Positions 35,331 to 44,281 are shown, numbered from the stretch's first letter. The stretch: DNA of 64,000 bases from Pseudohalocynthiibacter aestuariivivens (GCF_011040495.1 NZ_CP049037.1:2790001-2854000), one strand, 5' to 3'. Made by a program: numbers and translations. Notes: generated by a model not told the origin, from the letters alone.

Positions 35331-35894
35331 ATGTTCATCCAGACCGAATCCACGCCCAACCCTGCCACATTGAAATTCCTGCCGGGCCAAAGCGTCCTGC
35401 CTGTCGGAACTGCTGATTTCCCCACCTCTGAAGGGGCGGATAAATCGCCACTCGCGATGCGGATATTTGCCGTTGATGGCGTGTCGGGCGTATTCTTTGG
35501 CACCGACTTCGTGACTGTGACCAAAGGCGACAGCGTAGAATGGGACCATATCAAACCCGCGATTCTGGGCGCGATTATGGAGCATTACCAATCCGGCCAA
35601 CCAGTGATGCACGATGGAAATGACGCCGCTTCTGGTCATGCCGATCATGACGGGGAAGATGGTGAAATCGTTGGTCAAATCAAAGAGTTGCTGGATACCC
35701 GTGTGCGTCCTGCTGTGGCACAGGATGGCGGCGACATCACCTTTCACGGGTTTGACCGGGGCGTTGTTTACCTGCACATGCAGGGTGCCTGTGCCGGTTG
35801 CCCATCCTCGACCATCACGTTGAAGATGGGCATCGAGAACCTGCTGCGCCACTATATTCCCGAAGTGACCGAGGTACGCCCTGTTGGTGTCTGA
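35331..35894 (+). CDS. NfuA-type Fe-S cluster scaffold/carrier (NifU family)
   Basis: A 187-residue protein with two parts: an N-terminal Nfu_N domain beginning MFIQTESTPNPATLKFLPG (mitochondrial NFU1 type) with GVFFGTDFVTVTK, and a C-terminal NifU domain LLDTRVRPAVAQDGGDITFHGF with the cluster ligands C154 and C157 (GACAGCPSST). It carries and transfers [4Fe-4S] clusters. The start is fixed by the Nfu_N sequence. An Irr-like box lies upstream. The downstream gene tsaB starts inside its 3' end, so nfuA leads a three-gene operon. Confidence 0.92.
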   Translation: MFIQTESTPNPATLKFLPGQSVLPVGTADFPTSEGADKSPLAMRIFAVDGVSGVFFGTDFVTVTKGDSVEWDHIKPAILGAIMEHYQSGQPVMHDGNDAASGHADHDGEDGEIVGQIKELLDTRVRPAVAQDGGDITFHGFDRGVVYLHMQGACAGCPSSTITLKMGIENLLRHYIPEVTEVRPVGV

Positions 35895-36540
35895 ACCGCT
35901 CGTTCTGGGCGTAGATACTTCGGGTTCGTATTGCAGCGCCGTCCTCTTGCAGGGCGGCGAGGTTCTTTCTGACGTTTACCAAGACATGCCGAAGGGGCAA
36001 GCAGAGGCGCTGTTTCCGCTTCTCCAAGACCTGCTGGTGCGTGGCGGCGCCACATGGCGTGACCTGTCCGCTATTGGCGTTGGAACAGGGCCGGGCAATT
36101 TTACCGGCATTCGCATCTCAGTGTCTGCCATGCGGGGTCTGGCACTCGCGCTTGAGGTGCCGGTGATCGGCGTTACGTTGCTGGACGCATTGGCGCACGG
36201 CACCAGCGGGCCAGTTCTGGGCTCTATCGCCGCGCCGCGCGGGCAGGCCTACGTGCAGGGGCACGGTATGGTACAAAACGTTCCACCGGCGCTGGTGGCG
36301 ATATCTGATTTGCAGCTCGATCTAGCCGAACCTGGTCTGGTCTCGATCGGGTCCGCCGGAAGCGAAATCGCGGCGCGTCTGGGCGTGCCGCATGTTCCTG
36401 CGCCCTACGCGCCGGGATCGGCGATCGCGCGTATTGCGGCCCTACGCCGGGCGCATGACATATCCCCCGCTGCGCCATTCTACCTAAAGCCTGCGGATGC
36501 GGCCCCGGCGCGGGATGCACCGCCAGTGCTGCTAGATTGA
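35884..36540 (+). CDS. tsaB: tRNA threonylcarbamoyladenosine biosynthesis protein TsaB
   Basis: TsaB assists TsaD in making t6A37 of ANN-decoding tRNAs. The ~218-residue actin-like ATPase-fold protein begins PLVLGVDTSGSYCSAVLL, with the diagnostic GTGPGNFTGIRISVSAMRGLA. The start is not ATG: TTG 35884 or GTG 35887 both lie inside nfuA (overlap of about ten bases). Its stop overlaps the TTG start of rimI by three bases. Confidence 0.9.
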   Translation: MVSEPLVLGVDTSGSYCSAVLLQGGEVLSDVYQDMPKGQAEALFPLLQDLLVRGGATWRDLSAIGVGTGPGNFTGIRISVSAMRGLALALEVPVIGVTLLDALAHGTSGPVLGSIAAPRGQAYVQGHGMVQNVPPALVAISDLQLDLAEPGLVSIGSAGSEIAARLGVPHVPAPYAPGSAIARIAALRRAHDISPAAPFYLKPADAAPARDAPPVLLD

Positions 36541-36965
36541 TCCTGCCTGCGGACATGGCGCGCATCCATGCGTTGGCGTTCGCGGACCAAGGGCGCGCGT
36601 GGCGCGAAGAAGAATTTGCGGATCTGATGGCCACGGGCCATGTGATCTGTGTTGGAGATCATAAGTCTTTTGCATTGTCGCGGCTGATCGCTGACGAGGC
36701 CGAACTGCTGACGTTGGCGACGCTGTCGGCAGAACGCAGGCAGGGGGCGGCACGGCGCATCCTCGCGGCGTTGGAAACTGATCTACGGGACCGCGGCGCG
36801 GTGCGGCAGTTTCTCGAAGTGGCCGAGGACAACATGGCGGCGCGGGCGCTCTACGCCAGTTGTGATTACGTCGAGACGGGGCGGCGAGGGGCGTATTATC
36901 GACGTCCAGATGACACGCGGATTGATGCGTTGATCCTGACCAAGCCTCTGGGTCAAGTCGGCTGA
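36537..36965 (+). CDS. rimI: Ribosomal-protein-alanine-type GNAT acetyltransferase
   Basis: A 142-residue GNAT enzyme next to tsaB, the usual place of RimI, which acetylates the N-terminal alanine of S18. The acetyl-CoA region LLTLATLSAERRQGAARRILAAL and the C-terminal FLEVAEDNMAARALYASCDYVETGRR-type motif are clear. Start TTG 36537 overlaps the tsaB stop (TTGA). The N-terminal part is slightly divergent. Confidence 0.87.
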   Translation: MILPADMARIHALAFADQGRAWREEEFADLMATGHVICVGDHKSFALSRLIADEAELLTLATLSAERRQGAARRILAALETDLRDRGAVRQFLEVAEDNMAARALYASCDYVETGRRGAYYRRPDDTRIDALILTKPLGQVG

Positions 36966-36990
36966 CCCTACGTTCACATGCCGAATCATG

Positions 36991-37020
36991 TTGACCCCCC
37001 CGCAAGGCTGCGGCCTAATC
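36991..37020 (+). promoter_or_regulatory. Possible promoter of the BMP transporter operon
   Basis: TTGACC (36991-36996) and CTAATC (37015-37020), spaced 18 bp, lie 75 bases ahead of the binding-protein gene, with a small CCGCA-AGGC-TGCGG stem between them. The match is moderate only. Confidence 0.3.
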
Positions 37021-37094
37021 TGGCGATCCGATAATGACCGCGGGCGGACCTTGAGACCGACACTCAGCGGCGACAACCAACGGGAGATTCCATA

Positions 37095-38084
37095 ATGACG
37101 ATTCTGCGTAACTTCTTGGGTGCGGCGGCCACATTGGCGTTGGGCGCTGGTGCCGCGCTCGCCGAACCGGCCCTGATCTTTGATCTCGGGGGTAAGTTCG
37201 ACAAGTCCTTTAACGAAAGCGCGTTCAACGGTGCACAGCGTTGGGCGGACGAGACCGGCGGCAGCTATGCCGAGGTCGAGCTGCAATCGGCGGCACAGCG
37301 CGAACAGGCCCTGCGTCGTTTTGCCGAGAACGGCAACAACCCGATTGTGATGGTCGGTTTTGCCTTTGGTGATGCGCTGGGAGAGATCGCGCCGGAATAC
37401 CCTGACACCAAATTCGCGATTATCGACATGGTGGTCGAAAGCCCCAATGTCCGCTCGGTGGTGTTTAACGAACATGAAGGCAGCTATCTGGTGGGTATGT
37501 TGGCCGCCATGGCCAGTGAGACCGGCACGGTTGGGTTCATTGGTGGGATGGACATCCCGCTGATCCGCAAATTTGCCTGTGGTTATGTGCAGGGGGTCAA
37601 GGCGGTCAAGCCCGATGCGACCGTAATCCAGAACATGACTGGCACGACACCTGCCGCTTGGAATGACCCGGTCAAGGGATCTGAGTTGACCAAGGCGCAG
37701 ATCAGTCAGGGCGCGGATGTGGTCTATGCCGCAGCGGGCGGCACCGGCGTCGGTGTACTGCAAACCGCCGCGGATGAGGAGATCCTCAGCATTGGCGTGG
37801 ACAGCAACCAGAACCACCTGCACCCCGGCAAGGTTTTGACCTCAATGGTCAAACGTGTCGACAATGCCGTTTATGATGCGATGAGCGCGGGCGAAGATCT
37901 GGAAGCAGGATTCTTCGTGATGGGGCTCGATAATGATGGTGTGGCCTATGCGCTGGATGACAACAACGCCAGCCTAGTGACAGACGACATGAAAGCAGCC
38001 GTGGATACGGCCGCTGCGGCAATCGGTGACGGTTCCGTGGCCGTACATGACTATATGTCGGACAACACCTGCCCGGTGCAATGA
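37095..38084 (+). CDS. BMP-family ABC transporter substrate-binding protein
   Basis: A 329-residue periplasmic protein of the BMP/PnrA family, whose members bind purine nucleosides or related compounds. The signal peptide MTILRNFLGAAATLALGAGAALA ends at AEP; there is no lipobox. Family signatures: FDLGGKFDKSFNESAFNGAQRWADE, NEHEGSYLVGMLAAMAS, GFIGGMDIPLIRKFACGYVQG, and VDSNQNHLHPGKVLTSMVKRVDNAVYDA. A good GGGAG lies ahead of ATG 37095. It leads an operon with ATPase, permease, LysE and permease genes. Confidence 0.93.
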   Translation: MTILRNFLGAAATLALGAGAALAEPALIFDLGGKFDKSFNESAFNGAQRWADETGGSYAEVELQSAAQREQALRRFAENGNNPIVMVGFAFGDALGEIAPEYPDTKFAIIDMVVESPNVRSVVFNEHEGSYLVGMLAAMASETGTVGFIGGMDIPLIRKFACGYVQGVKAVKPDATVIQNMTGTTPAAWNDPVKGSELTKAQISQGADVVYAAAGGTGVGVLQTAADEEILSIGVDSNQNHLHPGKVLTSMVKRVDNAVYDAMSAGEDLEAGFFVMGLDNDGVAYALDDNNASLVTDDMKAAVDTAAAAIGDGSVAVHDYMSDNTCPVQ

Positions 38085-38090
38085 TCCGAC

Positions 38091-39668
38091 ATGGATGAGG
38101 ATGCAATACCGGGGCAGCGTGACGTTGCCCCGGCGATTGAACTGACTGGTATTTCCAAGTCGTTCGGTCCGGTTCAAGCGAACCGGGACATTTGCCTGCG
38201 AGTCGCGCCCGGCACCATTCATGGGATTATAGGCGAGAACGGCGCGGGCAAGTCCACCCTGATGTCGATCCTTTATGGGTTCTATAAGGCAGATCGCGGC
38301 ACGATCCACATCGACGGGCGGCTGGTCAGCATCCCCGACAGTCAGGCCGCCATCGCAGCGGGTATCGGCATGGTGTTCCAGCATTTCAAACTGGTCGAAA
38401 ATTTCACTGTGCTGGAGAATGTTATCCTCGGTGCAGAGGAGGGCAGGTTACTCAAACCCAGCCTTGCCAAGGCGCGCGACAGCCTCAAGGAATTGGCAGC
38501 GGAGTATGGTCTCAATGTCGATCCCGACGCCAAGATCGAGGATATCGGCGTGGGCATGCAGCAACGCGTAGAAATCCTTAAGGCATTGTATCGGCGGGCA
38601 GAGATTCTGATACTGGACGAGCCGACAGGCGTGCTGACACCATCAGAGGCGGATCAATTGTTTCGCATCCTCGGGCGATTGCGCAGCGAGGGCAAGACGA
38701 TCATCTTGATAACGCACAAGCTGCGCGAGATCATGGAGATTACAGATACGGTCAGCGTGATGCGGCAGGGGCAGATGACAGCCACGGTCAAGACCTCTGA
38801 GTCAAGTCCCGAGCATCTGGCAGAACTGATGGTTGGTCGCAAAGTATTGCTCAGGATTGAAAAGTCTGCGGCAAAAGCCGGGGCACCGGTGCTGGAGGTC
38901 GAGGGCCTGACAGTCACAGACAGTCAAGGGGTCGAGCGACTGCGAAGCATTGATCTGACAGTGCGAGCAGGTGAAATCCTCGGCCTGGCCGGGGTCGTGG
39001 GTAACGGACAATCCGAACTGCTGGAAGTGCTGGGCGGTATGCGCGAGGGCACCGGTACGGTGCGGGTGAATGGTGTGCCTCTGGCGCTCAGCGGGGTGAA
39101 TTCAGATGGCCAGAACCGGCGCCGCGCCGGTATCTGCCACGTTCCTGAGGATCGCCAGCGCGAGGGTCTGATCATGCCATTTGCCGCGTGGGAAAATAGC
39201 GTGTTTGGCTATCACCTGCGCCCTGACATTCGGCGTGGTCCTTTGATGAACAACGCTGCGATCCGCACTGATGCAATGCGCAAGATGGAACGCTTTGATG
39301 TGCGCCCGCCCAACCCGCGACTGTCGGCAAAGAATTTCAGCGGTGGCAACCAGCAAAAGATCGTACTGGCACGTGAGATTGAGCAGGAACCGGATCTGTT
39401 GTTGATCGGACAGCCCACACGCGGTGTCGACATCGGCGCAATCGAATTTATCCATCAGCAGATCATCGCCCTGCGCGATGCTGGCAAGGCGATCTTGTTG
39501 GTCAGTGTTGAACTGGACGAGATCATGTCGCTGTCGGATCGGATCGCCGTGATGTTCGACGGGCGCATCATGGGGGAGCGCCTGCCGGGCGAAACGGACG
39601 AAACCGAACTGGGGCTGCTGATGGCGGGGATCAGCGACGATGACACACGGGAGGTCGCGCATGGATAG
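38091..39668 (+). CDS. ABC transporter ATP-binding protein (tandem NBDs)
   Basis: A 525-residue protein with two nucleotide-binding domains, as in sugar/nucleoside importers. NBD1: Walker A GENGAGKSTL, VGMQQRVEILKALYRRAEILILDEPTG. NBD2: degenerate Walker A GVVGNGQSELLEVL, signature NFSGGNQQKIVLAREIEQEPDLLLIGQPTRGVD. Such asymmetry is normal for this subfamily. It energises the BMP-dependent uptake system and overlaps the first permease gene by eight bases. Confidence 0.95.
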   Translation: MDEDAIPGQRDVAPAIELTGISKSFGPVQANRDICLRVAPGTIHGIIGENGAGKSTLMSILYGFYKADRGTIHIDGRLVSIPDSQAAIAAGIGMVFQHFKLVENFTVLENVILGAEEGRLLKPSLAKARDSLKELAAEYGLNVDPDAKIEDIGVGMQQRVEILKALYRRAEILILDEPTGVLTPSEADQLFRILGRLRSEGKTIILITHKLREIMEITDTVSVMRQGQMTATVKTSESSPEHLAELMVGRKVLLRIEKSAAKAGAPVLEVEGLTVTDSQGVERLRSIDLTVRAGEILGLAGVVGNGQSELLEVLGGMREGTGTVRVNGVPLALSGVNSDGQNRRRAGICHVPEDRQREGLIMPFAAWENSVFGYHLRPDIRRGPLMNNAAIRTDAMRKMERFDVRPPNPRLSAKNFSGGNQQKIVLAREIEQEPDLLLIGQPTRGVDIGAIEFIHQQIIALRDAGKAILLVSVELDEIMSLSDRIAVMFDGRIMGERLPGETDETELGLLMAGISDDDTREVAHG

Positions 39669-40758
39669 GATGCCGGGCTGGGCTGATGTGATCCTCGTGC
39701 CGTTGGTCAGCCTTCTGCTGGCCGCGATCCTGTCGGCGTTGGTTATCCTCGCCATCGGCGAAGACCCGGTTGCAGCGGTCAGGCTGATGGTGTCAGGCGC
39801 GCTGGGCTCCACATACGCGTGGGGTTATACACTCTATTACGCAACCAACTTCCTCTTTACTGGTCTTGCTGTGGCTGTCGCGTTTCACGCACGCCTGTTC
39901 AACATCGGGGGCGAAGGTCAAGCAATGTTGGGCGGGCTTGGTGTGGCTCTGGCGTGTCTCTATCTGCCCTTGCCGCATTGGACGATCGCACTGGCCGTTG
40001 CTATCGTGGCATCCGCCGCATTCGGTGCGCTCTGGGCGCTGATACCAGCCTATTTGCAGGCCAAGCGCGGCAGCCATATCGTGATAACCACGATCATGTT
40101 CAACTTTATCGCTGCCGCTTTGCTGAACTATGTGTTGGTCAACGTGTTGCGCCCGCCCACTGCGATGGACCCGGCCACTGCCAAATTCCCCGAGCCGACC
40201 CATTTGCCCACATTGCATGATCTGCTGGCCCCTTTGGGCATTTCGTTTTCCAAGGCGGCCCCAGCCAATGTCAGCCTGCTGATTGCGTTGGCGGCCTGCT
40301 TCCTAGTGTGGCTGCTGATCTGGCGCACGCGGCTGGGGTACGAGATACGCGCGCTGGGCCATTCCGAAACGGGTGCGAAATACGCTGGCATCAACCCAGT
40401 GCGTATCACCGTGATTGCGATGATGATCTCGGGTGCTTTGGCGGGCTGCATGGCGATCAATAATGTCATGGGCGAAGCAGAGCGGCTGGTCATGGATGCG
40501 GTTGAGGGCGCAGGATTCATCGGGATTGCGGTGGCGCTGATGGGGCGCAATCATCCCTTTGGGGTTTTGCTGGCGGCCCTGCTGTTCGGGTTTCTGTATC
40601 AGGGCGGCGGCGAACTGGCGCTATGGACGTCGATCCCACGCGAACTGATTGTGGTTATTCAGGCGCTGGTGATCCTCTTTACCGGCGCGTTGGACAACAT
40701 GGTTCGCATTCCCATTGAGCGGGTGTTTCTGGCAATCAGAAAAGGACGAAATACATGA
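39661..40758 (+). CDS. ABC transporter permease (BMP system, first permease)
   Basis: A 365-residue permease of the BPD_transp_2 type with about eight to ten membrane segments and the signature LFNIGGEGQAMLGGLGVALA and IRALGHSETGAKYAGIN. ATG 39661 is preferred over an upstream ATG at 39640 because GGGAGG lies six bases ahead. It overlaps the upstream ATPase gene by eight bases and the downstream LysE gene by four (ATGA). Confidence 0.92.
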   Translation: MDRMPGWADVILVPLVSLLLAAILSALVILAIGEDPVAAVRLMVSGALGSTYAWGYTLYYATNFLFTGLAVAVAFHARLFNIGGEGQAMLGGLGVALACLYLPLPHWTIALAVAIVASAAFGALWALIPAYLQAKRGSHIVITTIMFNFIAAALLNYVLVNVLRPPTAMDPATAKFPEPTHLPTLHDLLAPLGISFSKAAPANVSLLIALAACFLVWLLIWRTRLGYEIRALGHSETGAKYAGINPVRITVIAMMISGALAGCMAINNVMGEAERLVMDAVEGAGFIGIAVALMGRNHPFGVLLAALLFGFLYQGGGELALWTSIPRELIVVIQALVILFTGALDNMVRIPIERVFLAIRKGRNT

Positions 40759-41390
40759 TTGACCTCGCGCCTTTCCTGCCCGGTTTCATCGCTGCCTATG
40801 CGATTTTACTGATCGGAGCGGCGTCACCCGGCCCATCGGTGGCGATGTTGATCGGGATCGCGACGGATCAGGGGCGCGCACCAGCCATGGTCGCAACTCT
40901 GGGGATTGCAATGGGCAGCGTGGTGATCAACATCCTGACCTTGTTGGGCGTTGGCCTGATCCTGTCGCAGGCGGCGTGGGCCATGACGGTGCTGAAGCTG
41001 ATCGGTGCCGCCTACCTTCTGTGGCTTGCTTATGGTGCGTTCCGCAAGGCGCTGCACCCGCCCGCATTGCGCACCGCAGGGGCGGTGCCGCGTTCGCCGT
41101 GGCGGCACTTCGTCGCCGGGTTTTTGCTACAGGTCACGAACCCGAAGGCCATCGTTTTCTGGCTCGCGATCGCATCGATCGGCGCGACCGCAGGTGGCGG
41201 AATCGGGATCGTGTCGCTCTTTGTGGTGGGGGCGTTCCTGATCTCGTTCAGTTGTCACGGCGCATGGGCGCTGGCCCTGTCTGCTGCACCCGTTCGGAGG
41301 GTCTATACGCGCGCGCGGCGATGGGTTGAACTGACGCTGGGCAGCTTCTTTACCTTTGCCGCGTTCAAGCTGGCCACGTCGGAGGGCTGA
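40755..41390 (+). CDS. LysE/RhtB-family exporter inside the ABC operon
   Basis: A 211-residue six-segment LysE-family translocator: IAAYAILLIGAASPGPSVAMLIGIATDQG is the family N-terminus (ASPGPS), with LKLIGAAYLLWLAYGAFRKAL and HFVAGFLLQVTNPKAIVFWLA. The family exports amino acids or their derivatives. It is coupled to the upstream permease by an ATGA overlap, and the second permease starts two bases after its stop, so it is built into the importer operon. Its cargo may be a product of the imported compound, or the exporter may balance uptake; neither can be shown from sequence. Confidence 0.9.
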   Translation: MIDLAPFLPGFIAAYAILLIGAASPGPSVAMLIGIATDQGRAPAMVATLGIAMGSVVINILTLLGVGLILSQAAWAMTVLKLIGAAYLLWLAYGAFRKALHPPALRTAGAVPRSPWRHFVAGFLLQVTNPKAIVFWLAIASIGATAGGGIGIVSLFVVGAFLISFSCHGAWALALSAAPVRRVYTRARRWVELTLGSFFTFAAFKLATSEG

Positions 41391-41392
41391 GA

Positions 41393-42358
41393 TTGGATTT
41401 TCTTACTGTTCTCCAAGTACTCGACAGCACGATCCGCCTTGCTACGCCACTGTTGCTGGCATGTCTCGCCGGGCTGTTCAGTGAACGCGCGGGGATTTTC
41501 GATATCGGGCTCGAGGGCAAGATGCTGATCGCCGCGTTCTTTAGTGCGGCCGTTGCAGTGGAGACTGGGTCAGTCTGGCTGGGCCTATTGTCTGGCATCG
41601 CGTCCTCAATCGCACTGGGATTGCTGCATGGGCTGGCGTCGATCACGTTTCGCGGAAATCAACTGATTTCCGGCGTGGCGATCAACTTCCTTGCGGCGGG
41701 CCTTACAGTTTTGATCGCGCAGGATTGGTTTGCCGAGGGTGGGCGGACACGGTCGCTCCCTGTCGAAGCGCGGTTTTCGCCGATCACATTACCACTGGCC
41801 GACACATTGCAAGACGTGCCGATCCTCGGGCCAATTTATCACGGGCTGATTTCGGGGCATACGCTGCCCGTCTATATTGCGTTCCTTTGCGTCCCGCTTA
41901 CGTGGTGGGTGCTGTTTCGGACACGATTTGGACTGCGTTTGCGCGCGGTGGGTGAAAATCCGGCAGCGGTGGATACCGCAGGGGTGTCGGTAATCGGCAT
42001 CCGCTATGCCGCCGTTACCATCTGCGCAGTGCTGTGCGGGATTGCCGGTGCCTATCTGGCGACTGCGTTACAGGCCGGGTTCGTTAAGGACATGACCGCC
42101 GGGCGTGGCTATATTGCACTCGCGGCGTTGATCTTTGCCAAGTGGCGACCATGGTATGCGCTCTATGCGACGCTACTGTTCGGCTTCTTGCAAGCCATTG
42201 CGCTGCGTTATCAGAACATTTATATCGGAGGGCTGGTGATCCCGGTACAATTCATGGATGCGCTGCCCTACATCCTGACGGTTGTGATCCTTGCTGGTTT
42301 TGTTGGCAAGGCGATCCCGCCGCGTGCCGGTGGCGAGCCATATGTCAAAGAACGCTGA
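41393..42358 (+). CDS. ABC transporter permease (BMP system, second permease)
   Basis: A 321-residue BPD_transp_2 permease, partner of the permease at 39661. Visible signature: LFSERAGIFDIGLEGKMLIAAFF and LRLRAVGENPAAVDTAGV (cytoplasmic coupling helix). It starts with TTG 41393 behind GGAGGG at a suitable distance; the LysE stop is two bases upstream. Together with the ATPase and binding protein it completes a standard two-permease nucleoside/sugar-type importer. Confidence 0.92.
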   Translation: MDFLTVLQVLDSTIRLATPLLLACLAGLFSERAGIFDIGLEGKMLIAAFFSAAVAVETGSVWLGLLSGIASSIALGLLHGLASITFRGNQLISGVAINFLAAGLTVLIAQDWFAEGGRTRSLPVEARFSPITLPLADTLQDVPILGPIYHGLISGHTLPVYIAFLCVPLTWWVLFRTRFGLRLRAVGENPAAVDTAGVSVIGIRYAAVTICAVLCGIAGAYLATALQAGFVKDMTAGRGYIALAALIFAKWRPWYALYATLLFGFLQAIALRYQNIYIGGLVIPVQFMDALPYILTVVILAGFVGKAIPPRAGGEPYVKER

Positions 42359-42464
42359 CACGCACGTTCATATGCCCAAATTGGCCCGGTCATAAGTCCA
42401 AAGCGAAAAAAGTGATACATCCACCGGGTTTGAGCGACCCGGCACGCTTGCCAAGGCGCGGGGC

Positions 42465-43400
42465 ATGGCGCTAACAGATATTATGTATATCTACCTGCCC
42501 ATCGCCGAAGTATCGGTCAATGCTTTCCTGCTTCTCGGGCTTGGTGGCATGGTTGGTGTATTGTCGGGGATGTTCGGCGTTGGCGGCGGGTTCCTAATGA
42601 CACCGCTGCTGTTTTTCATCGGAATTCCCCCTGCCGTTGCCGTCGCCACCGAGGCAAACCAGATTGTCGCCTCGTCCTTTTCTGGTGTGCTGGCGCATTT
42701 CCGGCGTAGAACGGTCGATCTGAGGATGGGCACGGTGCTGCTGATCGGCGGTCTGGCCGGTGCTGCACTGGGTGTCGTCGTCTTTAACTACCTCAAGGCC
42801 CAGGGTCAGGTCGATCTGCTGGTCAAGCTTTGCTATGTGGTGTTCCTTGGGATCATCGGCGGCATGATGTTCATCGAAAGCCTACGCGCGATCCGGAAAT
42901 CCCGTGCAGGTGGTCCACCGGCCAAGCGCAAGAAGCACAGCTGGATTCACAAGCTACCCTTCAAAATGCGGTTTCGGACGTCGGGCCTGTATATCAGCGT
43001 CATACCGCCGCTTTTGGTTGGGGTTGCCGTGGGGGTTCTGGCGGCGATCATGGGTGTTGGCGGCGGGTTCATCATGGTGCCTGCGATGATCTATCTGTTG
43101 GGCATGCCGACTAAGGTCGTTGTCGGTACGTCGCTGTTTCAGATCATCTTTGTCACTGCGTTTACCACGATGCTGCACGCCACAACCAACTATACCGTTG
43201 ATGTGGTTCTTGCGGTGCTGCTGCTGGTCGGGGGGGTCATCGGGGCACAAATCGGCACTGTGATCGGCACACGGATGAAAGCGGAACAGTTGCGTATTCT
43301 TCTAGCGATCATGGTGCTGGTGGTCTGCGCCAAGCTGGGGCTGGATCTGCTGATCGAGCCTGCTGAGCTGTATTCAATCGGCGCCGCGGTGGGACACTGA
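42465..43400 (+). CDS. TauE/SafE-family sulfite/anion exporter permease
   Basis: A 311-residue integral membrane protein with two copies of the TauE/SafE half: SGMFGVGGGFLMTPLLFFIGIPPAVAVATEANQI in the N-terminal half and IMGVGGGFIMVPAMIYLLGMPTKVVVGTSLFQI in the C-terminal half, separated by a basic cytoplasmic loop (RKSRAGGPPAKRKKHS). Members export sulfite, sulfoacetate or similar anions. Start ATG 42465; 42483 is an alternative. Its stop overlaps the start of the TIGR02186 gene by one base (TGATG). Confidence 0.9.
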   Translation: MALTDIMYIYLPIAEVSVNAFLLLGLGGMVGVLSGMFGVGGGFLMTPLLFFIGIPPAVAVATEANQIVASSFSGVLAHFRRRTVDLRMGTVLLIGGLAGAALGVVVFNYLKAQGQVDLLVKLCYVVFLGIIGGMMFIESLRAIRKSRAGGPPAKRKKHSWIHKLPFKMRFRTSGLYISVIPPLLVGVAVGVLAAIMGVGGGFIMVPAMIYLLGMPTKVVVGTSLFQIIFVTAFTTMLHATTNYTVDVVLAVLLLVGGVIGAQIGTVIGTRMKAEQLRILLAIMVLVVCAKLGLDLLIEPAELYSIGAAVGH

Positions 43401-44161
43401 TGTTCAGGATTGCACTCATACTACTGACGCTTGTCACGTTGCCGGCCAAGGCGGCAGAGGATGTCGTGTTGGGCCTCAGCAAGAACCAGGTCGAGATCAA
43501 CACCACGTTTGATGGATCCGAGATCCTGCTCTTTGGCGCTATCCGGCGCGAGAGTGCAATGCCAGAGGGGAATTTGGGCGTGGTGGTTACCATTGCAGGC
43601 CCATCCCAGTCACTAAACGTTCGGCGCAAGGAACGGCGGTTTGGCATCTGGGTCAATGTTGATGCGGTAGAAGTGGACGCGGCACCCAGCTTTTACGCGG
43701 TGGCGACAAGTGGCCCATGGTCGGATGTATTGTCGAATGTCGAGGATCTGCGCCACCGGATTTCGATCCCGCGCGCGATCCGGTCAGTGGGCGCGCCCAG
43801 CAACGTCAAGGATGCGCAAAGTTTTACGGATGCGGTCATCCGTATTCGCAAGGCGCAGAACGCGTACAAGGTCAACGAAGGAGCAGTGGAGTTGCGAGAA
43901 GACACGCTCTTTCAGACGTCGGTAAAGTTGCCTGCGAACCTGACCGAAGGCGACTACACCACCCGGATATTCCTGACCCGTGCGGGGCAGGTCGTGTCAC
44001 AGTATGAAACGGTGATCGACGTGCGCAAGGTCGGGATGGAGCGATGGCTGTTCGCATTGTCACGCGAGCAGTCGATGCTCTACGGGTTGATGTCGCTGGC
44101 CATCGCCATCGCCGCAGGCTGGGGGGCCTCTGCCGCGTTCCGCATGTTGCGTCAGGGCTGA
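43400..44161 (+). CDS. TIGR02186-family membrane-anchored protein
   Basis: A 253-residue protein with signal MFRIALILLTLVTLPAKA, a beta-rich periplasmic domain (SKNQVEINTTFDGSEILLFGAI, QSLNVRRKERRFGIWVN) and one C-terminal membrane segment (SMLYGLMSLAIAIAAGWGAS) followed by a short basic tail. It is the conserved alphaproteobacterial TIGR02186 family, found next to TauE/SafE genes as here. It is presumed to be an accessory subunit of that exporter; function unproven. Coupled by a TGATG overlap. Confidence 0.87.
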   Translation: MFRIALILLTLVTLPAKAAEDVVLGLSKNQVEINTTFDGSEILLFGAIRRESAMPEGNLGVVVTIAGPSQSLNVRRKERRFGIWVNVDAVEVDAAPSFYAVATSGPWSDVLSNVEDLRHRISIPRAIRSVGAPSNVKDAQSFTDAVIRIRKAQNAYKVNEGAVELREDTLFQTSVKLPANLTEGDYTTRIFLTRAGQVVSQYETVIDVRKVGMERWLFALSREQSMLYGLMSLAIAIAAGWGASAAFRMLRQG

Positions 44162-44184
44162 GAAAACTCTGCGAATTTTCTGAC
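44159..44184. repeat. 26-bp dispersed repeat, copy 2
   Basis: Second copy of the element at 35108-35133 (core AACTCTGCGAATTTTCT at 44165-44181). Here its first three bases are the stop codon of the TIGR02186 gene. The arms AGAAAA and TTTTCT pair, so the site is palindromic. It lies in the 120-bp convergent spacer before the SDR gene end. Confidence 0.65.
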
Positions 44185-44281
44185 GCATGCAGCAGCCGTT
44201 CGGGGCAAAGAGATAGGGTGCACGTGCTGTCAGCCGGGGCCTCGGGCAGTGATATTCATTGCCAGAAGGTGCAGGTTTAGA

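Noticed and set aside
36991..37094. Riboswitch ahead of the BMP transporter operon
   Set aside because: Only one 5-bp stem can be drawn and no purine-riboswitch core is recognisable.
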